Assembly (NCBI GenBank): GCA_003212335.1
Contig: QCQA01000004.1
Location: 62,001 to 126,000, forward strand
Reading direction: 5' to 3'
Length of the DNA stretch: 64,000 bases
Source: SAR86 cluster bacterium AG-447-A08
Lineage (GTDB): Bacteria > Pseudomonadota > Gammaproteobacteria > Magnimaribacterales > Magnimaribacteraceae
Below are positions 49,163 to 56,504 of the stretch, one piece after another. The notes beneath the pieces are model-generated. The model did not search any database. It was not told the DNA's origin and saw nothing but the letters and a program-made list of their open reading frames with translations. Positions within the stretch are counted from its first letter, which is position 1, and each line of letters begins with the position of its first letter. Position numbers and translations under genes: made by a program.

Positions 49163-51328
49163 ATGTCAGATCGAATTGAATACGGAAATTTACAGGTTGC
49201 CAAAGAGCTTGATAATTTTTTAAGAGAAGAAGTTGTGCCAGGTATTGATGTTGATCCTGATGATTTTTGGAAGTCATTTGAGAAAGTCCTTGAAGAGTTT
49301 GGTGCAAAGAATAAAGAACTTCTAGAGAAAAGAGAGACTATACAAAAGCAAATTGATGAATGGCATCTATCAAGAAAAGATGAAAACCATGATCACGAAG
49401 AATATGTAAACTTTCTTAAAGAAATAGGCTATCTACTGGATGAAGGAGAAGATTTTCAAATCACAACTCAAGATGTTGACGATGAGATCAAAAAGGTAGC
49501 GGGAGCTCAACTTGTAGTTCCTGTTATGAACGCAAGATTCTCTCTGAATGCAGCAAATGCAAGGTGGGGCAGTCTTTATGATGCCCTTTATGGCACTGAC
49601 ATGATCTCAGAAGAAGGAGGGGCAGAAAGGTCAGGTCCTTATAATCCAGTAAGAGGTGATAAAGTTATAGAGTTTTCGAAGAATTTTTTAGATGAAACGG
49701 TTCCATTATCAGCTGTCAGTTTTACAGAAGTTACAGGTTTTTCCATTGAAAATGGAAATCTAAAAGTTAATACAAGCGGTCAAACATCTGATGTCTTAAA
49801 AGATCAATCTCAATTTGTAGGTTATACAGGAGATTCTGATAGTCCATCAAGTATATTGTTGAAAAACAATAACTTACATATAGAAATTCAAATAGATGCT
49901 GAAGACTCAGTAGGAAAAGATGATCCTGCCAACATCAAAGATGTAGTGCTCGAGTCTGCTGTGACTACTATTCAGGATTTAGAAGATTCAGTTGCCGCTG
50001 TTGATGCTGAAGATAAGTCCTTAGCCTACAGAAACTGGTTGGGTTTAATGAGAGGTGATTTAAAGGAATCATTCATGAAAGGAGGAGAAGAAATGACTCG
50101 CTCTTTAAATGAAGATAGAACTTATTCTGATGTTGATGGTAATGAAATGACCCTTCCAGGTAGGAGTGTCCTTCTTGTAAGAAATGTAGGGCATTTAATG
50201 ACTAATCCAGCAATTTTAGATGGCAATGGCAATGAAGTTCCTGAAGGAATTATGGATGCAATGTTTACTATTTGTATCGGTAAACACGACCTTCAGAAAA
50301 AAGGGCATCTTGCTAATTCAAGAACTGGAAGCATATATATAGTTAAACCAAAAATGCATGGACCTGAAGAGGTTAAATTCACTTGCGATTTATTTGCTAG
50401 AGTTGAAGAAGAGCTTGGCCTGGAGCCCCTCACTGTGAAAGTAGGAATAATGGATGAGGAGAGACGAACTACAGTCAATCTTAAGGAATGTATAAGAGCA
50501 GCTAGCGATAGAGTTATTTTTATAAATACAGGATTTTTAGATAGAACTGGCGATGAAATTCATACCAGCATGGAGGCAGGGCCTGTAATACCTAAAGCAC
50601 AGATGAAACAACAGCCCTGGATAAGTGCTTATGAAGACTGGAATGTAGATGTCGGCCTTGAGACTGGCTTTAAAGGTAAGGCTCAAATAGGAAAAGGAAT
50701 GTGGGCTATGCCTGACGAAATGCTAGGAATGTATGAGAATAAATCTATGCACCCTGAAGCTGGAGCTAACTGTGCTTGGGTTCCTTCACCAACCGCAGCT
50801 ACCTTGCATGCAATCCATTATCATCAAGTTTCTGTTCCAGAGAGACAAGAAGAATTGATCTCAAGAACTAGAGCAGACTTGAAAGACATTTTATCTATAC
50901 CCTTATTAAAAGATCCTGAAAGTTTAACTCCTGAAGAAATCCAGGCTGAGCTAGATAATAATTGCCAAGGCATATTAGGTTATGTTGTTAGGTGGGTTGA
51001 TCTTGGGGTGGGCTGCTCGAAAGTTCCGGATATAAATAATGTCGGCCTTATGGAAGATAGAGCTACCTGTAGAATATCTAGTCAACATATCGCAAATTGG
51101 CTTCATCATGATCTCTGTACTGAAGATCAGGTTGTAGAGACAATGCGAAAGATGGCCTCTGTTGTAGATGAACAAAATGCTGGTGACCCTGAATATATAA
51201 ACATGGCTCCTAGTTTTGATGGTATAGCTTTTTCAGCTGCAGTAGATTTGGCTATCAAAGGAAGAACACAGCCTAGTGGATATACTGAACCTATTCTTCA
51301 TTCCAAAAGATTAGAGTTTAAAGCTTAA
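49163..51328 (+). CDS. glcB: Malate synthase G (GlcB)
   Basis: Condenses glyoxylate with acetyl-CoA to malate in the cytoplasm. It has 721 residues, matching the ~720-residue isoform G rather than the ~540-residue isoform A. Typical regions are [27 protein letters not shown] (in part [18 protein letters not shown]), [44 protein letters not shown] (core GIMDEERRT) and [17 protein letters not shown]. No isocitrate lyase gene is in the window, so the source of glyoxylate is not shown. Divergent from the fadB-like gene. Confidence 0.96.
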   Translation: MSDRIEYGNLQVAKELDNFLREEVVPGIDVDPDDFWKSFEKVLEEFGAKNKELLEKRETIQKQIDEWHLSRKDENHDHEEYVNFLKEIGYLLDEGEDFQITTQDVDDEIKKVAGAQLVVPVMNARFSLNAANARWGSLYDALYGTDMISEEGGAERSGPYNPVRGDKVIEFSKNFLDETVPLSAVSFTEVTGFSIENGNLKVNTSGQTSDVLKDQSQFVGYTGDSDSPSSILLKNNNLHIEIQIDAEDSVGKDDPANIKDVVLESAVTTIQDLEDSVAAVDAEDKSLAYRNWLGLMRGDLKESFMKGGEEMTRSLNEDRTYSDVDGNEMTLPGRSVLLVRNVGHLMTNPAILDGNGNEVPEGIMDAMFTICIGKHDLQKKGHLANSRTGSIYIVKPKMHGPEEVKFTCDLFARVEEELGLEPLTVKVGIMDEERRTTVNLKECIRAASDRVIFINTGFLDRTGDEIHTSMEAGPVIPKAQMKQQPWISAYEDWNVDVGLETGFKGKAQIGKGMWAMPDEMLGMYENKSMHPEAGANCAWVPSPTAATLHAIHYHQVSVPERQEELISRTRADLKDILSIPLLKDPESLTPEEIQAELDNNCQGILGYVVRWVDLGVGCSKVPDINNVGLMEDRATCRISSQHIANWLHHDLCTEDQVVETMRKMASVVDEQNAGDPEYINMAPSFDGIAFSAAVDLAIKGRTQPSGYTEPILHSKRLEFKA

Positions 51329-51341
51329 TATAAACTGCTAT

Positions 51342-51369
51342 TTGACCTTTCAAGTCTATTCTTTAGACT
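51342..51369 (+). promoter_or_regulatory. Possible promoter and overlapping inverted repeat
   Basis: TTGACC (51342-51347), 16 bases, TAGACT (51364-51369) resembles a sigma-70 promoter. The arms AGTCTA (51353-51358) and TAGACT (51364-51369) form an exact inverted repeat around five bases, which could be an operator or a weak hairpin. No T-run follows, so it is not a clear terminator. Gene start is at 51391. Confidence 0.35.
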
Positions 51370-51390
51370 AGAAGGGCAGTCGAGGTTTTT

Positions 51391-51909
51391 ATGAAGAAAG
51401 CGTTATTTTTGAGTTTCTTTTTATTTTCAAGTTCTCATTTTTTTGGAGAAGATACTTCTTTTAATTGTGATCCAAAGAAATTTTTAGCTGATGATGTACT
51501 TGAAAAAGTTTTGGTGCATAGAGACTCGGCTTTCAATATTTGTTTAGATTGTGAAGATCAGTCTTGTCGGTTTAAAGCCGCATTGCTTTCAGATGAAAAA
51601 AGCCTTTCGATATGTAAGCGACTTTTTTGTACGGCATCTTTTGCTAGCAGAGGATTTGAAATACCCCCCGAAACGCCCAGAGGTAAAAGTCTTTTTAGCT
51701 ACAAGTACTCTATTTCAAAGGAAGGTAAGGTTAAAAACATAAAAGTTGAGAGTACTGAAGGTGTCTTCTCATCTCGGGATGCAAGAGAATTTATCAAGGC
51801 TCTTACTAGAAAAACTAAATATGTACCAATAGAGTTCGAAGGGAATTACTATGAATTAACAAATTTAAAGTCTGAAATTTCAATCAATACAAGATTAGGA
51901 AACGATTAA
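51391..51909 (+). CDS. Hypothetical exported Cys-rich protein with TonB-C-like tail
   Basis: 172 residues. An N-terminal signal peptide of about 19 residues (FLSFFLFSSSHFFG) is followed by a region with seven Cys residues (e.g. CDPKKF, CLDCEDQSC, CKRLFC), suggesting disulfides or metal binding. The C-terminal half (YKYSISKEGKVKNIKVESTE ... KALTRKTKYVPIEFEG, in parts) resembles the TonB C-terminal domain pattern 'G.v.nv.v..s......aa...l....y.P'. No transmembrane anchor or proline-rich arm is present, so it is not a typical TonB. Good ribosome binding site is not clear. Function unknown. Confidence 0.65.
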   Translation: MKKALFLSFFLFSSSHFFGEDTSFNCDPKKFLADDVLEKVLVHRDSAFNICLDCEDQSCRFKAALLSDEKSLSICKRLFCTASFASRGFEIPPETPRGKSLFSYKYSISKEGKVKNIKVESTEGVFSSRDAREFIKALTRKTKYVPIEFEGNYYELTNLKSEISINTRLGND

Positions 51910-51911
51910 TT

Positions 51912-52199
51912 ATGAAAGGATATTGGATAACATTATGCAATGTGACTGACCCAGAAGGGTATGGAGAATATATTAAACTAGCTGGGCCCGCGATTGAAAA
52001 ATTTGGTGGTAGATTTTTGGCAAGAGGAGGTGATCAAATTAAATTTGAAGGTGATCCTTATGAAAGAACTGTAGTTGTAGAGTTTAACTCTTTACAGGAT
52101 GCACAAGATGCTTACAACTCAGAAGATTATAAAATCGCCTTAAAATATTCCTCCACTTCTTCTGAGAGACATGTTGTAGTTGTAGAAGGTCTTGATTAG
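51912..52199 (+). CDS. DUF1330 family protein
   Basis: 95-residue alpha/beta dimeric-fold protein. The family pattern is clear: GYWITLCNVTDPEGYGEYI at the start, FGGRFLARGGDQIKFEGDP in the middle (in part GGRFLARGG), and VVVEFNSLQDAQDAYNSEDY. DUF1330 members are small enzymes or stress-induced proteins of unclear function. It begins two bases after the preceding stop. Confidence 0.88.
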   Translation: MKGYWITLCNVTDPEGYGEYIKLAGPAIEKFGGRFLARGGDQIKFEGDPYERTVVVEFNSLQDAQDAYNSEDYKIALKYSSTSSERHVVVVEGLD

Positions 52200-52202
52200 A
52201 GG

Positions 52203-52955
52203 GTGGAAATCCTCAATTTATTCTTAGTTTGCTTGGCTGCATTTTTGGCAGGGAGTTTGAATTCCTTAGCAGGAGGAGGAAGTTTCATCACTCTTCCAGC
52301 ATTGTTATTTGTAGGTATACCTCCAGTATTAGCAAATACCACTAGTGCAGCGGTTCTTTTGCCAGGTTACTTGGGTTCTGTATTAGGATTTAAAAACACT
52401 TTCTCTACAATCGATTATAAAAAGCTACTACCCTTATTATTAATATCAATAATATGTTGTGTTGGGGGAGCGATTTCTCTTATTAAGACTTCTAATGAGT
52501 TCTTTTTAAAATTTATTCCCTTTTTAATTTTAATTGCAACATTAATGTTCATTATCAATCCTTCTTTAAATCAGACTCAATCTCCAACCTCCTCAGGCTT
52601 CTTAAGAAGTATTGGATTAGCTCTTGTGAGTACATATGGAGGATATTTTAACGGTGGTTTAGGCATAGCACTGCTATCAGTACTGTCATTGGGGAAAGAA
52701 TTTTCTTTGAAGCAGATGTCAGCGATTAAGTCTTTTCTTTCTTTTTTGATAACAACCGTCTCAGTAATCATTTTCTTCTTTAATGATTTTATTGTTTGGA
52801 GTTATGTTTTTTATATGGTTTTCTTTTCAATTATGGGCGGGTTTTTTGGCGCTAAATTAACAGAACTCTTACCCTCTCAATGGGTTAGGAGGTTTGTTAT
52901 TCTAGTTGGTTCTGTTTTAAGTTTTTCATTAATTTACACAAGTTACTTCAAATAA
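52203..52955 (+). CDS. TauE/SafE family membrane transporter
   Basis: Multi-helix anion exporter family (sulfite, sulfoacetate or other organic anions). 250 residues, start GTG at 52203, three bases after the DUF1330 gene. The repeat motifs are SLAGGGSFITLPALLF and, in the second half, TYGGYFNGGLGIALLSVLSL, both typical of TauE. About eight hydrophobic helices. The malonate-carrier genes follow one base later, so it may be part of the same transport unit. Confidence 0.85.
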   Translation: MEILNLFLVCLAAFLAGSLNSLAGGGSFITLPALLFVGIPPVLANTTSAAVLLPGYLGSVLGFKNTFSTIDYKKLLPLLLISIICCVGGAISLIKTSNEFFLKFIPFLILIATLMFIINPSLNQTQSPTSSGFLRSIGLALVSTYGGYFNGGLGIALLSVLSLGKEFSLKQMSAIKSFLSFLITTVSVIIFFFNDFIVWSYVFYMVFFSIMGGFFGAKLTELLPSQWVRRFVILVGSVLSFSLIYTSYFK

Positions 52956-52956
52956 T

Positions 52957-53316
52957 ATGGTCATTTACGGAATTGCTTTACTTGGAATTTGCACTCTTAT
53001 TGGTTTATTTGCTGGTCAGTTATTAGGTTCATGGTTTGGTATAGATGCAAATGTAGGAGGTATAGGGATAGCCATGCTTCTACTCATGTATTTTTCAAAT
53101 ACCTCTAACGCCCATTTCAAAATTGGAGATATGTCTGAGAAAGGTATTACCTTTTGGAGTATGATTTATATTCCCATCGTGGTTGCAATGGCGGCAAAGC
53201 AAAATGTAATAGGAGCAATTGATGGAGGCTTAATGGCTCTTTTAGCCGGTATATTTGCTGTTTCGGTTTCTTTTATCTTCATCCCCATCATTTCTAACTT
53301 TGAGAAAAATAAATGA
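52957..53316 (+). CDS. madL: Malonate transporter subunit MadL
   Basis: Membrane subunit of the sodium-dependent malonate carrier. It has 119 residues and four helices. The family sequence is recognisable: IYGIALLGICTLIGLFAGQ, GGIGIAMLLLMYFSN and AIDGGLMALLAG. It is followed by madM with a four-base overlap. In known systems (Malonomonas, Acinetobacter, Pseudomonas) MadL and MadM work together; here no mdc decarboxylase genes are adjacent. Confidence 0.88.
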   Translation: MVIYGIALLGICTLIGLFAGQLLGSWFGIDANVGGIGIAMLLLMYFSNTSNAHFKIGDMSEKGITFWSMIYIPIVVAMAAKQNVIGAIDGGLMALLAGIFAVSVSFIFIPIISNFEKNK

Positions 53317-54071
53317 ACAGTTTTGAAGATATTCTAATAACTAATAACTTAATTACAGCCTTTGTTTTTGTTGGTTTAACAGTTTATTTTGCTTATTTTA
53401 TTTCGGAAAAATTAACTAATGGACGTTTTCATGGATCAGCAGTAGCAATAATCTTAGGTTTAATTTTTGCTTACTTTGCTGGCACTCTTACCGGAGGAGA
53501 AAAAGGTGTAGCTGATATTGCCATATTATCCGGAGTAGGTATCTTAGGTGGATCTATGTTGCGAGATTTTGCTATTGTTGCAACAGCTTATGGCGCAAAC
53601 TTCAGTGATTTAAAGTCTTCAGGTAAAGCTGGAATTTTCTCTCTTTTTTTTGGTGTGATACTTTCATTTAGCTTAGGTGCCATAGTGGCAATAGCTTTTG
53701 GGTACGATGATCCAAAGGATATAACTACAATTGGGGCTGGAACAGTTACTTTTGTTGTAGGACCCGTTAGTGGCTCAGCAATTGGAGCCAGTAGCGAAGT
53801 TATAGCTCTGAGCATTGCTGCAGGTCTGGTCAAGTCTATTTTAGTAATGACTATGACTCCTTTATTTGCCAAACGAATTGGTTTGGATAATCCTAAGTCG
53901 GCCATGGTATTTGGAGGATTGATGGGTACTAACAGCGGTGTTGCTGCTGGATTAGCAGCCGTCGACCCTAAGCTGGTTCCCTATGGAGCTATGACAGCAA
54001 CCTTTTATACAGCTGTAGGATGTTTATTAGTACCTTCTGTATTATTTCTTTTAATTGATTTAATGTTCTAG
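53313..54071 (+). CDS. madM: Malonate transporter subunit MadM
   Basis: Large membrane subunit of the malonate carrier. It has 252 residues and about nine helices. Family-like segments are GSAVAIILGLIFAYFAG, GGSMLRDFAIVATAYGA, GPVSGSAIGASSEVIALSIA and VFGGLMGTNSGVAAGLAAVD. Coupled to madL by ATGA. With MatB at 37.6 kb it suggests uptake and activation of malonate, possibly for use as a malonyl-CoA source. Confidence 0.88.
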   Translation: MNSFEDILITNNLITAFVFVGLTVYFAYFISEKLTNGRFHGSAVAIILGLIFAYFAGTLTGGEKGVADIAILSGVGILGGSMLRDFAIVATAYGANFSDLKSSGKAGIFSLFFGVILSFSLGAIVAIAFGYDDPKDITTIGAGTVTFVVGPVSGSAIGASSEVIALSIAAGLVKSILVMTMTPLFAKRIGLDNPKSAMVFGGLMGTNSGVAAGLAAVDPKLVPYGAMTATFYTAVGCLLVPSVLFLLIDLMF

Positions 54072-54074
54072 TTT

Positions 54075-54395
54075 ATGAAAGCTAGCTCCTTTTTAATCTT
54101 ACCTTTGTTAATTTCTTGTGCTTCAGGAACTAACTTAATATCTACTATCGAAAAAGAAGATAACTTCTTCCTTTGTTTTCCAACTGCAAATAATTCTTAT
54201 TCTATGTTATCCATGGAAGAGAAAATTGAGATTCAAAAAAAGATTGCATTAGAAAAAGATAAGCGAAATCTCGACTGCAGTAAATTTACTAATTTACTCA
54301 GCGCAGAAGAAAATTTAAAAAACATTAATCAACAAGAGCTCGATAGAAGAATAAATAAATGTCGTTATCGTGGAGAACCTTGTCGTTATGAGTAA
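54075..54395 (+). CDS. Hypothetical lipoprotein, 106 residues
   Basis: Signal peptide MKASSFLILPLLISCASG with a lipobox-like LISC, so the mature protein would start at Cys15 and be anchored in the membrane. The rest is charged and helical with Lys/Glu (MEEKIEIQKKIALEKDKRN); the C-terminus CRYRGEPCRYE has two Cys. Unrecognised. Its 3' end overlaps the next gene by eight bases. Confidence 0.6.
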   Translation: MKASSFLILPLLISCASGTNLISTIEKEDNFFLCFPTANNSYSMLSMEEKIEIQKKIALEKDKRNLDCSKFTNLLSAEENLKNINQQELDRRINKCRYRGEPCRYE

Positions 54396-54723
54396 AAAAA
54401 ACATACTGATATTTTTATTTATGATTTCAATGCATTCAAAAGCAGAAATGATAAATTTAGAGTGTGCAACACAGAATAGCGATAGGAATGTTTCCTTCAA
54501 TTTATTATTAGGAACTGCAACAGGTAAGGCCGTTCAGATCCTGAAAAAAGGGCAGTTACGTATGGACCTTTCCGTCACTGACAAGTATTTTGATATTGGT
54601 CAGTACACTGATGCATCCCAACAAGAATTAATAAGCGTTATAAAAGTTAATAGAGATACGCTTGAGATTGAATACGCAAAATACATGGAATTAGTTGAGC
54701 CAATTTTATGCATAAAGTTATAA
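54388..54723 (+). CDS. Hypothetical small exported protein, 111 residues
   Basis: Start ATG 54388 gives a signal peptide (KKNILIFLFMISMHSKA, cleavage near SKA-E) followed by a compact beta-rich domain with two Cys (LECATQN and ILCIKL) that could pair. An upstream start would overlap the preceding gene by 26 bases. Unrecognised. Confidence 0.6.
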   Translation: MSKKNILIFLFMISMHSKAEMINLECATQNSDRNVSFNLLLGTATGKAVQILKKGQLRMDLSVTDKYFDIGQYTDASQQELISVIKVNRDTLEIEYAKYMELVEPILCIKL

Positions 54724-54732
54724 AATAGTACT

Positions 54733-54951
54733 ATGTTCTATTATTGTGTATCTCGAGACAAAGAGAATGAGAAAGTCTACCTGGTGAGTGACACTCAAGA
54801 AGATATAGATTCTCACTGTAAAGAAAATGACTTAGAGGTTTTAAGTCTTCCAAGATATGTTGAGCCTGCAATGGTAGCTCATCATTTTATATGGGTAGGA
54901 AAAGAGAAAAGGCCCGCAATATTAGAAATATCTAGACCTTATAAATACTAA
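54733..54951 (+). CDS. Hypothetical small protein, 72 residues
   Basis: Short, cytoplasmic-looking sequence: MFYYCVSRDKENEKVYLVSD start, no membrane segment, basic/acidic mix. Unrecognised. Its stop overlaps the stop of the opposite-strand gene by four bases (CTAA). The tight fit to neighbours and coding-like composition support a real gene. Confidence 0.5.
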   Translation: MFYYCVSRDKENEKVYLVSDTQEDIDSHCKENDLEVLSLPRYVEPAMVAHHFIWVGKEKRPAILEISRPYKY

Positions 54952-55292
54952 TTTATACTAGGTCGAGTTTTATGGCGAGCGGAGGAGGGCATGCCTCTCT
55001 CAATTTCATCAAGTATATCTAAGACATGAGATCTAGAGTCTAACCCAAAGTAATTACATCTATCTTTAAATAAACTGAGAACTCTGTAGAGATACCTATA
55101 TATAAGTTCTGAATTAATTTTCATTTCTCTCTCAGCTTCAATTAAAACTCTGAATTTATCTATAAATTCCATCGATTGTTTGATGTTGAGAATCCTTTCA
55201 TCTCTTTGAGCTGTTTCAGTTAACTCTCTTTTCCTGTATAACGCGATTAGTCTAATCTCTTCCTCTGTGAGCTCAAATCTTTGTTTAATCAT
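54948..55292 (-). CDS. Hypothetical helical protein, 114 residues
   Basis: All-helical, charged protein (RFELTEEEIRLIALYRKREL at the start; KINSELIYRYLYRVLSLFKD). No signal peptide or membrane helix. One Cys. Unrecognised; could be a small regulator or a coiled-coil protein. A strong Fur-box-like site lies 24-42 bases upstream of its start (55316-55334), so it may be iron-regulated together with the divergent ahpC. Confidence 0.55.
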   Translation of the reverse strand: MIKQRFELTEEEIRLIALYRKRELTETAQRDERILNIKQSMEFIDKFRVLIEAEREMKINSELIYRYLYRVLSLFKDRCNYFGLDSRSHVLDILDEIERGMPSSARHKTRPSIN

Positions 55293-55315
55293 AAGATTTA
55301 TATTAATTTTTAATT

Positions 55316-55334
55316 ATTAATGAGAATCATTATC
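55316..55334 (+). promoter_or_regulatory. Fur box 1 (divergent gene side)
   Basis: The 19-base site ATTAATGAGAATCATTATC matches the Fur consensus GATAATGATAATCATTATC at 16 of 19 positions by my alignment. It lies upstream of the minus-strand gene ending its 5' end at 55292 and 6 bases before Fur box 2. Confidence 0.75.
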
Positions 55335-55339
55335 AAGTT

Positions 55340-55358
55340 AGTAATGATAATCATTATC
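55340..55358 (+). promoter_or_regulatory. Fur box 2 (ahpC side)
   Basis: AGTAATGATAATCATTATC matches the 19-base Fur consensus at 17 of 19 positions. A TATAAT (55362-55367) begins four bases later, so the box covers the -35/-10 spacer of the likely ahpC promoter and would block it when Fur is iron-loaded. Confidence 0.82.
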
Positions 55359-55361
55359 ATC

Positions 55362-55367
55362 TATAAT
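55362..55367 (+). promoter_or_regulatory. -10 element of ahpC
   Basis: Perfect TATAAT, 33 bases before the ahpC ATG (55401). The -35 position falls in Fur box 2 (TTAGTA or TAGTAA). Confidence 0.6.
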
Positions 55368-55400
55368 TCAAGAATATTATTTATATTTAAGGAGAAAACT

Positions 55401-55949
55401 ATGATCGGAATAGGAGAGAAATTGCCAGAGTTTAAACTTGTTTCTGTAAAACCAGGATTTAATGACCCTGAAGAATCTGGAGAATCTGCTTTTGAAGAAT
55501 TCTCTGATTCAAGTTTTAGCGGTAAGTGGAAAGTGATTTATTTTTATCCTAAGGATTTTACGTTTATATGCCCTACAGAAATTATTGAATTTGCTTCGAT
55601 AAATGATGAGCTAGAGAAAAAAGACTGTGTTTTAATCGGAGGAAGTACTGATAATGAGTTTTGTAAGCTTGCATGGAGAAGAGAGCACCCGGGACTGAAT
55701 AAATTGAATCATAGAAGTTTTGCTGACCCTCAAGGTAAATTAACACAGGAATTAGGTCTTATGTCTGATGAAGGAGTTGCATACAGAGCTACTTTAATTG
55801 TCGATACTGACAATGTAGTACAACATATTTGCGTGAATGCACTAGATACTGGGAGAAATCCGCAAGAGACCTTAAGAACATTGGAATCATTACAAGCAGG
55901 AGGACTAACTGCGTGTAATTGGAAACCTGGCCAAGAACTATTGGGTTAA
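55401..55949 (+). CDS. ahpC: Alkyl hydroperoxide reductase/peroxiredoxin AhpC
   Basis: Thiol peroxidase that reduces hydrogen peroxide and organic peroxides. It has 182 residues. Start ATG 55401 was chosen because AGGAGA lies five to ten bases upstream and because the upstream in-frame start would put the Fur boxes inside the gene. Peroxidatic Cys57 is in DFTFICPTE and resolving Cys172 in TACNWKPG; an Arg near SMQAGGL... is not assigned. The sequence resembles the mycobacterial AhpC type rather than E. coli AhpC (no AhpF adjacent). Fur boxes directly upstream predict derepression on iron limitation. A P19-like protein gene follows after nine bases. Confidence 0.92.
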   Translation: MIGIGEKLPEFKLVSVKPGFNDPEESGESAFEEFSDSSFSGKWKVIYFYPKDFTFICPTEIIEFASINDELEKKDCVLIGGSTDNEFCKLAWRREHPGLNKLNHRSFADPQGKLTQELGLMSDEGVAYRATLIVDTDNVVQHICVNALDTGRNPQETLRTLESLQAGGLTACNWKPGQELLG

Positions 55950-55958
55950 AATGAAGGT

Positions 55959-56504
55959 ATGCAGAAGCGTTTTACTTTTGTCTTATTATTGATTGCGTCT
56001 TTGAATGTCTTCGGAGGATTACCGGAGATGATATTTGGAAAAGCTAAGATTGAACCGGGAATTAACCTGATATTTGAAGGAGCAATTAAAGATGACGTTT
56101 TTCCTCCCGCTAAATTTGGTTCTGCAGGAGACTCCGATATTCATCTTGAAGTCCTTGCTAATTGGAATGAAGATGCCCCAAGTGGTGCTCCCGAGGGAGG
56201 TTTTGTTGCTTATTTGAGAATTACGGCAGTGATTACTAACCAAGAAACTACGCAAACTAAATCAGTAGAACTCCTTCCGCATATTAATATGTCCGACAAT
56301 TTGCATTATGCTCTCAATGTAAAGTTACCGGGAAAGAGATCTGATACTTACGCCATCAAGTTTGCAGTGAGTCCGCCAAGAAGTTACGATCTGGGTTTGC
56401 ACTATGACTGGAGTGAAGAAGTTGGTTCTTATTTGATCAAGAGTCACGAATTTGAATATAAGAACTTAGATTTCTTTGAGATGTCAAACTCATCAAGAAG
56501 GTAA
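55959..56504 (+). CDS. P19/Tp34-like periplasmic iron/copper-binding protein (PF10634-type)
   Basis: Exported 181-residue protein with an N-terminal signal peptide (about 1-19). The family motifs are visible in divergent form: SDIHLEVLANWN (like 'ADIHLEADI'), FVAYLRITAVITNQ (like 'PYL.I.Y.ltn'), MSDNLHYALNVKL (like 'SDGPHYG.NV') and GLHYDWSEEVG (like 'rH.D.eTGV'). Candidate metal ligands are His62, Glu64, Met111 or His108, His116 and His148. P19/FetP proteins serve high-affinity iron uptake and work with FTR1-type permeases, which are not in this window. Same operon as Fur-regulated ahpC. Homology is by eye and moderate. Confidence 0.72.
   Translation: MQKRFTFVLLLIASLNVFGGLPEMIFGKAKIEPGINLIFEGAIKDDVFPPAKFGSAGDSDIHLEVLANWNEDAPSGAPEGGFVAYLRITAVITNQETTQTKSVELLPHINMSDNLHYALNVKLPGKRSDTYAIKFAVSPPRSYDLGLHYDWSEEVGSYLIKSHEFEYKNLDFFEMSNSSRR

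Noticed and set aside
53588-53905. 105-codon open frame antisense to madM
   Set aside because: Shadow of a well-supported membrane-carrier gene; low complexity and no ribosome binding site noticed.
55320-55400. In-frame 27-residue extension of AhpC
   Set aside because: It would place most of both Fur boxes and the -10 hexamer inside the coding region; the ATG at 55401 has a good ribosome binding site and the family N-terminus.
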